Positions 7,868-17,022 are shown, counted from the stretch's first letter. The stretch is 64,000 bases of DNA from Neisseria subflava (GCF_024205705.1 NZ_CP073115.1:1798001-1862000), one strand, 5' to 3'. The notes: generated by a model not told the origin, from the sequence alone. Translations and numbers: made by a program.

Positions 7868-8581
7868 ATGTCCGAAATCATACTACGCAACCAATCAGCC
7901 ACTATGCAAGTAAATACAATGGGCGGATATATTGATTCCCTGATTCTAAAAGGATGGGAAGTCTTATTTCCGAAAACCAGCGTTCAAGTGGGCGATGATA
8001 CAAAATTACGCGGTGGCATGCACGTTTGCTTACCCCAATTCGGACCAGACAGCAAAAATCATCTGGCCCAACATGGCTTCGGTAGAACTTCAGACTGGGA
8101 AATCCGCCATCAAAATGAATCGGATATCGGCTTGAAATTAATCAGCACAGAAAAAGGCTATGAACACGTCGAATGGTTGCTTGATTACAGTCTGCCTAAC
8201 GAAAATGAAGCCATCGCCATCCTAACCGTCTGCAATTACGGCGAATCGCCCGTCCGCACATCCCCAGGATTCCACCCCTACTTTACCGCTGCCGGCACAC
8301 AATTTGATTTCAATGGCGCGCCATACGATGCCGACTATATCTCCCATACCGAATTTGTTTCCTCCGACCAGGATGCACACGTTGCATTTGACGGCTTGAA
8401 ACTGGATATCCGCACCCACAATCTGCCTGTGTATGCCCTCTGGAGCGATCGAAACGGCCAATATACTTGTGCAGAACCAACCGCAGAAGGCAATGCGTTT
8501 TTATCCCCTGCAAAAGGCGGACAGTTTGTTTCAGGGCACAGCAAAAAACGTTACGCCATGAAAATCAAACTGATGGCTTAA
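7868..8581 (+). CDS. Aldose 1-epimerase family protein
   Basis: A 237-residue member of the aldose/hexose-phosphate mutarotase superfamily. Visible landmarks are GGYIDSL near the N-terminus, HGFGR (about 79-83, the first catalytic His), and SPGFHPYF (about 136-143, the second His). The protein is shorter than GalM (about 340 residues) and close in size to the bacterial YeaD-like and short epimerases, so the substrate sugar is uncertain. It is the only gene between the divergent dnaX and the convergent mltB and shares a bidirectional terminator with the latter. Confidence 0.85.
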   Translation: MSEIILRNQSATMQVNTMGGYIDSLILKGWEVLFPKTSVQVGDDTKLRGGMHVCLPQFGPDSKNHLAQHGFGRTSDWEIRHQNESDIGLKLISTEKGYEHVEWLLDYSLPNENEAIAILTVCNYGESPVRTSPGFHPYFTAAGTQFDFNGAPYDADYISHTEFVSSDQDAHVAFDGLKLDIRTHNLPVYALWSDRNGQYTCAEPTAEGNAFLSPAKGGQFVSGHSKKRYAMKIKLMA

Positions 8582-8611
8582 AATGTTCTGTAAAAGCCCC
8601 AAATACTTAAA

Positions 8612-8634
8612 AACCACCCAAATGGGTGGTTTTC
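8612..8634. terminator. Bidirectional terminator
   Basis: AACCACCC (8612-8619) pairs with GGGTGGTT (8624-8631) around an AAAT loop, between the convergent epimerase and mltB genes, with T residues to the right and A residues to the left. Confidence 0.85.
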
Positions 8635-8641
8635 TTATGGC

Positions 8642-9721
8642 TTACAGGCCATTGTTATTGATTGCATTCGCAATATCGCGTACCGCTGTTACATACATGC
8701 GGCTGTGGTTGTATTGCCATACAGTGTAGAAGTTATTCAGGCCCAAATAGTATTCAAATACGCCCGGGCTGGTTTCCAAAGCATACAATACAGCCTTTTC
8801 ATTATCCGCAACAGCAGCTTGAGGCACGACACCCAAGGCTTTGAAATCCGCAACAGTACGTGTCAAAGCAGTTTTCTCATCGATAATCGCCTGCAAGTGC
8901 GGAGTAATCGTCAGACTTACCGGCACAACCATCCTACCGCCGGTCTGCCAGCCATGCTGTTTCATATAATTGGCAACAGAAGCCGCCACATCGCCAACAT
9001 TATTCCAAATATCGCGATGACCATCACCATCATAGTCCACCGCCCATTTACGGTAGCTTGAAGGCATAAATTGCGGCATGCCCATCGCGCCGGCATAGCT
9101 GCCTTTGAAGTCAAAGATATTTTCTTTTTCTTCTTTTGCCATCTGCAAAAGTTCACTCAATTCATTTTGGAAAAACTCGGCACGGCGAGGATAATCAAAG
9201 GCCAATGTACTCAAAGCATCGGCAACGCGGAAGCTGCCCGTATTTTTGCCGTAATTGGTTTCGATACCGAGAATCGCCACAATCAATTCGGCAGATACGC
9301 CGTATTTGCGTGCCACATCATCGATTATGGCACGGTTTGCCGCATAGAATTGTCTGCCGCCATTAAATTTGGCTGCACCAGAGTTACCGGTGCGGAATTC
9401 ATACCAAGGACGCGAAGTGCTTGGACGGTACATAATGGTAATAATGTTGCCTTTATACACCACGCCATTAAAGAAATTGCGCAATTCTTCCGCACTGAAA
9501 CGACGGTTTTTCACTTCATATTGGATAAACTGCTGAACATTGACGTTTTCATTAAAACCGCTGCTGGCAACAGATTCAGCCGCAGCATCAAATACAGGGC
9601 GTTTTACAGAGGAAACAGGCTCAACCGGTTTTGCCGTATCAACAGCAGGCTTTTGCGGGGTACTACATGAAGCCAGAGCCAAAGCAGCCAGACCCATCCC
9701 AAAGATTTTGATTTTATTCAT
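8642..9721 (-). CDS. mltB: Membrane-bound lytic murein transglycosylase B
   Basis: A 359-residue lipoprotein (lipobox LASC, Cys 19) that cleaves peptidoglycan glycan strands with formation of anhydromuramic ends. The family-3 catalytic Glu lies in GIETNYGK (about residue 156), followed by the AGAMGMPQFMPSSY block and the DGDG calcium-loop-like segment. A Pro/Val-rich spacer links the lipid anchor to the domain. Neisserial homologues are also called Ltg proteins; I use the E. coli name because the family is clear. It is monocistronic. Confidence 0.92.
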   Translation of the reverse strand: MNKIKIFGMGLAALALASCSTPQKPAVDTAKPVEPVSSVKRPVFDAAAESVASSGFNENVNVQQFIQYEVKNRRFSAEELRNFFNGVVYKGNIITIMYRPSTSRPWYEFRTGNSGAAKFNGGRQFYAANRAIIDDVARKYGVSAELIVAILGIETNYGKNTGSFRVADALSTLAFDYPRRAEFFQNELSELLQMAKEEKENIFDFKGSYAGAMGMPQFMPSSYRKWAVDYDGDGHRDIWNNVGDVAASVANYMKQHGWQTGGRMVVPVSLTITPHLQAIIDEKTALTRTVADFKALGVVPQAAVADNEKAVLYALETSPGVFEYYLGLNNFYTVWQYNHSRMYVTAVRDIANAINNNGL

Positions 9722-9874
9722 AAATAATCTCTTTATTAATATACTATGACAAATCCGAATACGAAAGAATATTCGTCCAACACACTATCTCTCTATGCCA
9801 ACGGCCATACTTTTTAATCAGCCAAAAAATATAGAAACTCGGCACTGATTTGCTTTGGCTCAAGCACATAAACA

Positions 9875-9918
9875 AGGCCGTCTGAAATCCAAGGAAACCC
9901 TTGATTTTCAGACGGCCT
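9875..9918 (-). terminator. DUS inverted pair, ribosomal operon terminator
   Basis: AGGCCGTCTGAA (9875-9886) faces TTCAGACGGCCT (9907-9918), 12 bases after the rplI stop, ending the rpsF-priB-rpsR-rplI operon. Confidence 0.85.
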
Positions 9919-9930
9919 TGAATGAATCAA

Positions 9931-10383
9931 TTACTCAGCGGCTGCAACAACAGCAACGGTAATTTTAGCAACAGCGTCAGTGTGCAGAGCCACTTCAACT
10001 TCGTATTCGCCAACAGCTTTCAAAGGACCGTTAGGCAGACGTACGTTTGCTTTAGCAGCTTGGATACCGGCAGCAACAATCGCTTCAGCGATGTCGGCAT
10101 TGGTAACAGAACCGAACAGACGACCATCAACACCGGCTTTTTGAGCAACAGTAATGGTTTGGCCTTCCAGTTTTTCTTGCCGTGCTTTAGCATCAGCCAA
10201 GATTTCAGCTTGTTTGGCTTCCAATTCAGCGCGGCGTGCTTCGAATTCTTTCATGTTGGCTTCGGTTGCACGTTTTGCTTTACCGGCAGGGATCAGGAAG
10301 TTGCGTGCGTAACCGTTTTTAACGGTAACGATGTCACCCAAGTTACCCAGACCGCCGATTTTTTCTAACAGAATAATTTGCAT
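9931..10383 (-). CDS. rplI: Ribosomal protein bL9
   Basis: A 150-residue large-subunit protein. The N-terminal rRNA-binding domain has the conserved GxxVxVKNGYARNFLIP block (residues about 16-33), followed by the long connecting helix (about 41-75) and the C-terminal domain. It is the last gene of the rpsF-priB-rpsR-rplI operon. Confidence 0.97.
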   Translation of the reverse strand: MQIILLEKIGGLGNLGDIVTVKNGYARNFLIPAGKAKRATEANMKEFEARRAELEAKQAEILADAKARQEKLEGQTITVAQKAGVDGRLFGSVTNADIAEAIVAAGIQAAKANVRLPNGPLKAVGEYEVEVALHTDAVAKITVAVVAAAE

Positions 10384-10399
10384 GATTTAAACTCCAAAA

Positions 10400-10630
10400 T
10401 TATTTGTGTTGATCGGTGTAAGGCAACAGAGCCAGGAAACGGGCACGTTTCACAGCAGTAGCCAACTGACGTTGGTAGTGTGCTTTAGTACCAGTAATGC
10501 GGGCAGGGATGATTTTGCCGTTTTCAGAGATGAAGTCTTTCAACAAATCAACTTGTTTGTAATCAACTTCTTGGATTTTTTCAGCCGTAAAGCGGCAGAA
10601 TTTTCTACGTTTGAATGATTGACGAGCCAT
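10400..10630 (-). CDS. rpsR: Ribosomal protein bS18
   Basis: A 76-residue small-subunit protein, rich in Arg and Lys, with the conserved core DLLKDFISENGKIIPARITGT. It binds next to bS6, which is encoded upstream in the same operon. It starts 6 bases after the priB stop. Confidence 0.97.
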   Translation of the reverse strand: MARQSFKRRKFCRFTAEKIQEVDYKQVDLLKDFISENGKIIPARITGTKAHYQRQLATAVKRARFLALLPYTDQHK

Positions 10631-10636
10631 TGTCGT

Positions 10637-10933
10637 TTAACCTTTATATTCTTTAATGTTCTGTATGCGTAGTACCGGCTTGGGGAAGCGTTGGCTGTGT
10701 TGCGCCAAAAAACCTTCCGACTCGATGATAGCATCTTGCCGATACTGCCATTCCTCAGCCTGCTTACCTAAAATCCGCGCGGGAATCTCAAACTTGACCA
10801 GACATTTCTGTCCGTTTTCTTCCTGCCAAGACTCATGTTGCAACACAACATCTAAAACAGGAATCCCTGCCGGCGTATATCTCAAAGGCTGAATCTGCAA
10901 GATACGGGCGGTAAGCTTAATCAGATTGTTCAA
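10637..10933 (-). CDS. priB: Primosomal replication protein N (PriB), TTG start
   Basis: A 98-residue OB-fold single-stranded DNA-binding protein of the replication restart primosome (PriA-PriB). The block RYTPAGIPVLDVVLQHESW and the C-terminal RIQNIKEYKG fit neisserial PriB. The start codon is TTG (10933-10931), two bases after the rpsF stop; no ATG is available upstream within the gap. The weak start and tight coupling to rpsF fit a low-copy protein in a ribosomal operon. It lies between rpsF and rpsR as in most proteobacteria. Confidence 0.93.
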   Translation of the reverse strand: MNNLIKLTARILQIQPLRYTPAGIPVLDVVLQHESWQEENGQKCLVKFEIPARILGKQAEEWQYRQDAIIESEGFLAQHSQRFPKPVLRIQNIKEYKG

Positions 10934-10935
10934 TC

Positions 10936-11307
10936 TTATTCGGCTGCTGCAACTTCTTCAGCCGCACCGTTCAGCAAGTTTTTTGCTTTTTCGCCGCCCA
11001 GCATTGGGGAAGCTTCAGTTACAGCATGTTTTGTTTTGATGGTCAGGTGACGCAGTACGGCATCATTGAAGCGGAAAGCAGTTTCCAACTCTTCAACCAC
11101 TTCAGGAGTAGTTTCGATATTCATCAAAACATAGTGTGCTTTGTGGATTTTGTTGATTGGGTAAGCCAATTGACGACGGCCCCAGTCTTCCAAACGGTGA
11201 ATTTTACCGTTGGCTTCAGTAATCATGGTTTTGTAACGCTCAACCATAGCAGGCACTTGCTCGCTTTGATCAGGATGAACGATAAACACGATCTCGTAAT
11301 GACGCAT
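10936..11307 (-). CDS. rpsF: Ribosomal protein bS6
   Basis: A 123-residue small-subunit protein starting MRHYEIVFIVHPDQSEQVP, with the conserved KIHRLEDWGRRQLAYPI block. The C-terminus has an Ala/Glu-rich extension (NGAAEEVAAAE). It is the first gene of the operon; the promoter should lie within 11308-11400. Confidence 0.97.
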   Translation of the reverse strand: MRHYEIVFIVHPDQSEQVPAMVERYKTMITEANGKIHRLEDWGRRQLAYPINKIHKAHYVLMNIETTPEVVEELETAFRFNDAVLRHLTIKTKHAVTEASPMLGGEKAKNLLNGAAEEVAAAE

Positions 11308-11552
11308 GTTATCTCCTTATGGATGATTAAAAACAGCCTTTCACCATGCGAAGTAAAAGGCAAGGCAAAGAGGCTGAATTTTATCCGCATTTCTTAAAAA
11401 ATACAAGTCCGGATTCAAAATCCACTTTCTTTTCAATCAAAAAACAACATTAGGCCTTATGGTTATTTCCTAGCAATCCACTCAACTATCTGCCAAAAAT
11501 CTGCTAAAATCTGCCCCATCCTAATAAATACAGCATCAGAAGGCACACAATC

Positions 11553-13411
11553 ATGGCTCTTTTGCAGATTTCCGAACCCGGCATGTCCGCCGCCCCCATC
11601 AACACCGCCTCGCCGTAGGCATTGATTTAGGCACAACCAACAGCTTGGTGGCTACCGTACGCAGCGGCAGCGCAGTCTGCCTGCCCGATTCAGACGGCCG
11701 CACCACCCTACCTTCAGTTGTCCGTTATTTGGATGGCGAAGTTGAAGTCGGCAAAAACGCCCTTTTTGCCCAAAAAACCGATCCGCTAAATACAGTCAGC
11801 TCCGCCAAACGCCTGATCGGCCGTACCCTTACCGACCTCGCACAAGAGGCGCAATACCTGCCCTATCGATTTACACCCAATGAGCGCGTGGTCGAGTTAA
11901 ACACCCGTCAAGGTGCCAAAACGCCTATCGAAGTATCGGCAGAAATCCTCAAAGCCCTCAAATCGCGTGCTGAAGAATCATTGGGCGGAGATTTGGTCGG
12001 TGCCGTCATTACCGTACCCGCTTATTTTGACGATGCCCAACGTCAAGCCACCAAAGATGCTGCGCGTTTGGCAGGCTTGAATGTATTGCGCCTCCTCAAC
12101 GAGCCGACCGCCGCCGCAATCGCCTACGGACTGGACAACGCATCAGAAGGCACGTTTGTCGTTTATGACTTGGGCGGCGGCACATTCGACGTATCCGTAT
12201 TGCAACTGACCAAAGGCCTGTTTGAAGTCAAAGCCACCGGAGGTAACAGCGCATTGGGCGGCGATGACTTCGACCATCGTTTGTTCTGCTACCTGCTCGA
12301 ACAAAACGACCTTTCCAAACTCAACGAACAAGACAGCCAACTTCTGCTTTCCCTTGTCCGTACCGCCAAAGAAAAACTGACCACTCAAACCGAAGCCGTC
12401 ATCGAAACCACACTTTCAGACGTCCATAAAGTTCATACCGTCATTACCCGCCAAGAGTTTCACAATCTGACCCAAAATCTGGTACAAAAAACCATCGAGC
12501 CCGTCAAACAGGCTTTGAAAGACGCAGGCGTAACCAAGGCAGATGTCAAAGGCGTGATTATGGTTGGCGGCTCTACCCGCATGTTGCACGTTCAACAAGC
12601 AGTTGCCACATTCTTTGGCCAAACCCCGCTGAACAACCTCAACCCAGACGAAGTGGTCGCACTAGGTGCCGCCATACAGGCAAACGTCCTTGCCGGCAAC
12701 AAAACCGACGGCGAATGGCTGCTGCTTGACGTTACACCTTTGTCGCTCGGTTTGGAAACCTACGGCGGTCTTGCCGAAAAAATCATTCCTCGCAACTCTA
12801 CCATTCCTACTGCGCGCGCGCAGGACTTTACCACTTTCAAAGACGGTCAAACTGCCATGACAATACACGTCGTACAAGGCGAGCGCGAACTCGTTTCTGA
12901 CTGCCGCAGCCTTGCCAAATTTACCCTGCGCGGCATTCCGCCCATGGCAGCAGGCGCAGCGCGTATCCGCGTGACCTTCCAAGTTGACGCCGACGGTTTG
13001 CTGTCTGTTTCCGCACAAGAACAAAGCACTGGCGTACAGGCGCAAATCGAAGTCAAACCTTCCTACGGCTTGGACGACAGCACCATCACCCAAATGCTCA
13101 AAGACAGCATGAGCAACGCAGCCGAAGACATGGCAGCCCGCGCACGCGCCGAAGCCGTGGTCGAAGCCGAAAGCCTGACCAACGCCGTCAACGTCGCCCT
13201 TGAGCTGGATGGCGATTTATTGGAAGCCGAAGAATTGCAACAGATTCAACAAGACATCGCCGCTTTGCAAGGCCGTCTGAAAGACGGTAAAGCCGAAGAC
13301 ATCCGTGCCGCCGTCGCCAAACTCAGCCACAGCACAGACAACTTCGCCGCCAAGCGCATGAACCGCAACATCCAACGTGCGCTTACTGGCCAAAGTGTTA
13401 ATAATATTTGA
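11553..13411 (+). pseudogene. hscA: Fe-S chaperone HscA, frameshifted near the N-terminus
   Basis: HscA is the Hsp70-type chaperone that, with HscB, helps transfer Fe-S clusters from IscU. The start at 11553 (MALLQISEPGMSAAP) is followed by a five-C run (11593-11597) after which the frame hits TAG at 11616-11618. Adding one C restores QHRLAVGIDLGTTNSL and the complete 620-residue-type protein. The rest (ATPase domain, GGGTFDV, MVGGSTRM; substrate domain with DVTPLSLGLETYGG) is open to 13411. It could be a true inactivation, a homopolymer slip, or a sequencing error; restart at TTG 11645 would lose the first ATP-binding strand. fdx lies downstream. Confidence 0.85.
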
Positions 13412-13422
13412 TGGCGGATGGT

Positions 13423-13455
13423 TTCAGACGGCCTTTGATAAAAAGGCCGTCTGAA
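13423..13455 (+). terminator. DUS inverted pair after hscA
   Basis: TTCAGACGGCCT (13423-13434) faces AGGCCGTCTGAA (13444-13455), with a short AT-rich loop. The arms are in the opposite order to most pairs here, and no T run follows, so termination may be weak. Confidence 0.6.
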
Positions 13456-13498
13456 AAGATGTCATCTCACAGAAATGAAATAAAAATAAAGGACAACA

Positions 13499-14128
13499 AT
13501 GGAAAAAGCAGGCATTGTCTACCTAATGAAAACCGTCATCAAAGGTGTATATAAAATTGGTATTACTGACGAAAATAATTTTGAAATTAGAATGCGCCAT
13601 TTGGAAAACAACGGCTACGCAAATGTTGGCGGGTTAGAGCGCATTCTAGCCATTAAAACCGACAACTATAAAGAAAAAGAAACCTTACTTCATGAAATTT
13701 TCGGCAAAAGCCAAATAGGAGAAACTGAGCTTTTTGCAATTGATGAAAATCTTGTAAAAAGGCTTTTTCTCTCGTTAAGAGGCGAAATTGTATTTCCTAA
13801 AAATGAAACAGCAGAGTTAGGTTTTGAAAAAACCGTCGAAGAACATCATCAAGAAAAAATTTTTGAAGTAACCAGAAGTGCATTTGTCTCCTTTATCAAG
13901 GAAAAGCACCAACAAAATCCTTCCATATTACGAAATCTCATCTCTTCAGAAAATGCATATAAACCCAAAAATTCCAAAGTCCGTTTATATAAAGACGAAT
14001 ACTTTGGGACAAGCGGTTCAAAGCTAACTACTGAAATTGAAGAAGGTCTTCATATTTATACTACCTATTCAAAAGAAAATTTAGAGAAAGCTTACACAGA
14101 ATATTCAAAATTATTTGAATCACAATGA
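13499..14128 (+). CDS. GIY-YIG-like nuclease-domain protein
   Basis: A 209-residue protein whose N-terminus GIVYLMKTVIKGVYKIGIT (5-23), followed by an Arg in RMRHLENNG, resembles the GIY-YIG fold as found in the T5orf172/MUG113 group. The C-terminal half is charged and unrecognised. AAGGA lies 7 bases before the ATG. The gene is clearly more AT-rich than hscA and fdx and interrupts that pair, so it looks acquired. Its stop overlaps the next gene's ATG (AATGAGA). A nuclease role in mobile elements or defence is possible but not shown. Confidence 0.65.
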   Translation: MEKAGIVYLMKTVIKGVYKIGITDENNFEIRMRHLENNGYANVGGLERILAIKTDNYKEKETLLHEIFGKSQIGETELFAIDENLVKRLFLSLRGEIVFPKNETAELGFEKTVEEHHQEKIFEVTRSAFVSFIKEKHQQNPSILRNLISSENAYKPKNSKVRLYKDEYFGTSGSKLTTEIEEGLHIYTTYSKENLEKAYTEYSKLFESQ

Positions 14129-14487
14129 GACTCTGGCACCAAACCCTTATCCCCCTACTCCCCCGCGCCCAGCTTTTGGGGCAACACCGTGAATGCGCCG
14201 CTTTACGCGGAGCAGGCTGGGGTAGACCGCATGCGACGGTTAATTACGTTTTTACCCATTCTCCCCACAAACTCTATCTATATCACGCGTTGATTATGGA
14301 AGAGATGGAAAGGCGCGGTTACAAACCCAATGCTTTATGGAAAGACCCGCTATATCGCGGTAAAGCCGTTGCCCCATATCACGCACACGCAGCTGAAGCG
14401 TCCACTTTGCCGATTTATGCCGAACATAACGATGCCTATCTGGATGAGTGTTTGGAAAATTTACGAAGTAAAGGCATCATGTTATAA
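14125..14487 (+). CDS. Pyrimidine-dimer glycosylase-like (TIGR02328 family) protein
   Basis: A 120-residue protein beginning MRLWHQTLIPLLPRAQLLGQ with the blocks REC-AALRG-GWGR and HATVNYVFTHSP. This is the conserved family related to phage T4 endonuclease V (Pyr_excise). The T4 enzyme removes cyclobutane pyrimidine dimers; activity of this short branch is inferred from the family only. It overlaps the previous gene by four bases, so it is co-translated. Base composition is near the genome average, unlike the GIY-YIG gene. Confidence 0.75.
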   Translation: MRLWHQTLIPLLPRAQLLGQHRECAALRGAGWGRPHATVNYVFTHSPHKLYLYHALIMEEMERRGYKPNALWKDPLYRGKAVAPYHAHAAEASTLPIYAEHNDAYLDECLENLRSKGIML

Positions 14488-14495
14488 ACCCATTT

Positions 14496-14535
14496 TTCAG
14501 ACGGCCTGAATATTGAATATCCAAGGCTGTCTGAA
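14496..14535 (+). terminator. DUS inverted pair with one divergent arm
   Basis: TTCAGACGGCCT (14496-14507) faces AGGCTGTCTGAA (14524-14535); one G-T mispair is tolerated. It lies between the Pyr_excise-like gene and fdx. Confidence 0.55.
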
Positions 14536-14579
14536 ACCGCTTTAACCACAACCACTCTTAAACAACTGAGACAATAAAA

Positions 14580-14921
14580 ATGCCAAAAATTACCGTACTC
14601 CCACACGCGACATTATGCCCTGAAGGCGCGGTTATCGAAGACGCGCCGGAAGGCCAAACCGTCCTTGACGTACTGCTTGACCACGATATCGAAGTCGATC
14701 ACGCCTGCGAAAAATCCTGCGCCTGCACAACTTGCCACGTGATTATCCGCAAAGGTTTTGACAGCCTGGAAGAACCGACCGAATTGGAAGAAGACCTGCT
14801 CGACCAAGCATGGGGCTTGGAAGCCGATTCACGCTTGAGCTGTCAGGCAGTCGTTGCCGATGAAGATTTGGTGGTGGAAATCCCCAAATACACCATCAAC
14901 CACGCGCGTGAAGACCATTAA
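14580..14921 (+). CDS. fdx: ISC-type [2Fe-2S] ferredoxin
   Basis: A 113-residue adrenodoxin-like ferredoxin that supplies electrons to Fe-S cluster assembly. The cluster ligands are visible as C-x5-C-x2-C in ACEKSCACTTCHV (about residues 42, 48, 51) and the fourth Cys in RLSCQAVV (about 87). The usual isc order is hscB-hscA-fdx; here two accessory genes separate it from hscA. The gene is intact. Confidence 0.95.
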   Translation: MPKITVLPHATLCPEGAVIEDAPEGQTVLDVLLDHDIEVDHACEKSCACTTCHVIIRKGFDSLEEPTELEEDLLDQAWGLEADSRLSCQAVVADEDLVVEIPKYTINHAREDH

Positions 14922-14939
14922 AACAAGGTTTAATGAAAA

Positions 14940-14981
14940 AGGCCGTCTGAAACCATGTACGTTATGGTTCTCAGACGGCCT
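14940..14981 (+). terminator. fdx terminator (extended DUS pair)
   Basis: AGGCCGTCTGA-AACCAT (from 14940) pairs with ATGGTT-TCAGACGGCCT (to 14981), a long stem. The IS starts at 14982, and TTTT resumes on its far side at 16201, which suggests the IS split the hairpin from its T tract. Confidence 0.8.
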
Positions 14982-16196
14982 GAGACCTTTGCAAAAAAGT
15001 CCTTTCCCCAACAGCCGAAACCCAAACACAGGTTTTCGGCTGTTTTTGTTTCAAATATCCGCTGACTCTACCCAAATATCCCCTTAATCCCTCTTGGATA
15101 CCTGATAATCAGGCATCCGGCCACCTTTTAGGCGGCAACAGGCGCACTTAGCCTGTTGGCGGCTTTCAAAAGGTTCAAACACATCGCCTTCAGATGGCTT
15201 TGTGCACTTACTTTAACCAGCCCGAAATAGGCTGCCCGGGCATAGCGGAATTTACGGTGCAGCGTACCGAAGCTTTGTTCGACCACATAACGGGTCTTCG
15301 ACAAATACCGGTTGCGTTTGGTTTGCGCTTCCGTCAGCGGATGGTTACGGTGTGCTTTGCGCATAATGCCGTCCAGCAGCCGATGCTCTTCCAGATGTTG
15401 CCGGTTTTCTTCACTGTCATAGCCTTTGTCGGCATAGACGGTCGTACCTTCGGGCAGACCTTCCAATAAAGGCGACAGCTGTTTGCACTCATGGGCGTTG
15501 GCGGGGGTAATGTGCAGTTTCCCGATATAGCCTTCCTCATCGGTGCGGGTATGTTGTTTGTAACCGAGTCTGTATAAACCGTTTTTCTTTGTCCAACGGG
15601 CATCTTTGTCTTTGCTTGGTGTGGTTTGGCCGCTGACTTGTCCTTCGTCATCGACTTCTATGGCCTGGCGCTGTTTGCTACCGGCGGTCTGAATAATGGT
15701 GGCGTCAACGACGGCGGCGGATGCTTTCTCTACTTTTAGGTTTTTCTCGGCCAGTTGGCAGTTAATCAGTTCCAGCAGTTCGGACAGGGTATTGTCTTGC
15801 GCCAGCCAGTTACGGTAGCGGCATAAGGTGCTGTAATCGGGGATGCTCAGTTCGTCAAAACGGCAAAACAGGTTGAAATCGATGCGGGTGATGAGGCTGT
15901 GTTCGAGTTCGGGATCGGAAAGGCTGTGCCATTGCCCAAGCAGGACGGCTTTGAACATGGACAACAGGGGATAGGCGGGACGGCCGCGGTGGTCTCGGAG
16001 GTAACGGGTTTTTTGACGATTCAGGTATTGTTCGATCGGTTGCCAATCAATCACCTGATCCAACTTCAATAGTGGGAAGCGGTCGATGTGTTTGGCAATC
16101 ATGGCTTGGGCGGTTTGCTGGAAGAAGGTGCTCATGGAAATCCCCTAAATGTCTTTGTGGGAATTTAGGGATTTTGGGGAATTTTGCAAAGGTTTC
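14982..16196 (-). mobile_element. IS5-family insertion sequence, complete copy
   Basis: Ends are GAGACCTTTGCAAAA (14982-14996) and TTTTGCAAAGGTTTC (16182-16196), imperfect inverted repeats with one difference. GGCCT occurs directly outside each end (14977-14981 and 16197-16201) and is probably the target duplication. It carries one transposase gene. Length is about 1.2 kb, and ends and protein resemble neisserial IS1106. Confidence 0.9.
15128..16135 (-). CDS. IS5-family (IS1106-like) transposase
   Basis: A 335-residue DDE transposase that appears complete. The N-terminal DUF772-type domain (about 1-120) is followed by the catalytic core: Asp in VVDATII (about 144), Asp in VYADKGYDS (about 235), and Glu in YVVEQSFGTLHRKFRYARA (about 288). 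The Y-x2-R-x3-E arrangement of IS5 transposases is seen around RYVVEQ. Start at 16135. It shares all but a few residues with copy 1 in the overlapping 145 codons. Confidence 0.95.
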   Translation of the reverse strand: MSTFFQQTAQAMIAKHIDRFPLLKLDQVIDWQPIEQYLNRQKTRYLRDHRGRPAYPLLSMFKAVLLGQWHSLSDPELEHSLITRIDFNLFCRFDELSIPDYSTLCRYRNWLAQDNTLSELLELINCQLAEKNLKVEKASAAVVDATIIQTAGSKQRQAIEVDDEGQVSGQTTPSKDKDARWTKKNGLYRLGYKQHTRTDEEGYIGKLHITPANAHECKQLSPLLEGLPEGTTVYADKGYDSEENRQHLEEHRLLDGIMRKAHRNHPLTEAQTKRNRYLSKTRYVVEQSFGTLHRKFRYARAAYFGLVKVSAQSHLKAMCLNLLKAANRLSAPVAA

Positions 16197-16242
16197 GGCC
16201 TTTTCGTACAACTGAATATTGGAAATATATGCCCCTCTTAAT

Positions 16243-16902
16243 TCAGACGGCCTTTTTACTTTCCAAATATTCCGACAAACCGCGCTCGCGCAAAATACAG
16301 CTCGGACATTCATGACAACCGCCAACCACGCCATGATAACAGGTATGCGTATGCTCGCGAATATAATCCAATGCACCCATTTCATCCGCCAATGCCCAAG
16401 TTTGCGCCTTGGTTAAATACATCAAGGGCGTGTGGATTTGAAAAGCGAAATCCATGGCCAGATTCAATGTAACATTCATCGACTTGACAAACACATCGCG
16501 ACAGTCGGGATAACCGGAAAAATCGGTTTCGCACACGCCGGCAATGATATGGCGTATCCCCTGCCCTTTGGCGTAAATAGCGGCATAAAGCAAAAACAAA
16601 GCATTGCGTCCATCTACAAATGTATTGGGCAGGCCGTCTGAAGCTGTTTCAATGGATACCGTATCATCCATCAAGGCGTTATGCGTAATCTGTTGCATCA
16701 GGCTCAAATCGAGTACCGTCTGCTTCACGCCCAAATCTTGGGCAATCCAACGCGCTCGCTCCAATTCGATGGCGTGGCGTTGCCCATATTGAAAAGTGAT
16801 GGCCTGCACATTTTCACGGCCATATGTTTGAATTGCCTGAATCAGGCAGGTTGTTGAATCCTGCCCGCCCGAAAAAATAACGAGTGCCTGCTGTTTTTCC
16901 AT
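16243..16902 (-). CDS. queC: 7-cyano-7-deazaguanine synthase
   Basis: A 219-residue ATP-dependent enzyme that makes preQ0 from 7-carboxy-7-deazaguanine, for queuosine in tRNA. The PP-loop is SGGQDST (11-17). The zinc site is the Cys cluster C...GGCHECPSC (about 188-203). The last codons AAG GCC GTC TGA are part of a DUS, which thus supplies KAV and the stop. The gene is alone on its strand between the IS and the divergent phosphatidyltransferase. Confidence 0.95.
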   Translation of the reverse strand: MEKQQALVIFSGGQDSTTCLIQAIQTYGRENVQAITFQYGQRHAIELERARWIAQDLGVKQTVLDLSLMQQITHNALMDDTVSIETASDGLPNTFVDGRNALFLLYAAIYAKGQGIRHIIAGVCETDFSGYPDCRDVFVKSMNVTLNLAMDFAFQIHTPLMYLTKAQTWALADEMGALDYIREHTHTCYHGVVGGCHECPSCILRERGLSEYLESKKAV

Positions 16903-17022
16903 AGTAAATTCCTAGTTTTGTTAACGCGAGAGGTTTGCGAACCGCGTGATTCGAAGATTGACGGATTATAACGGATTTCGTCTATAATCACGGCACTTCA
17001 TTTTCTTTTATATAGCATAATT

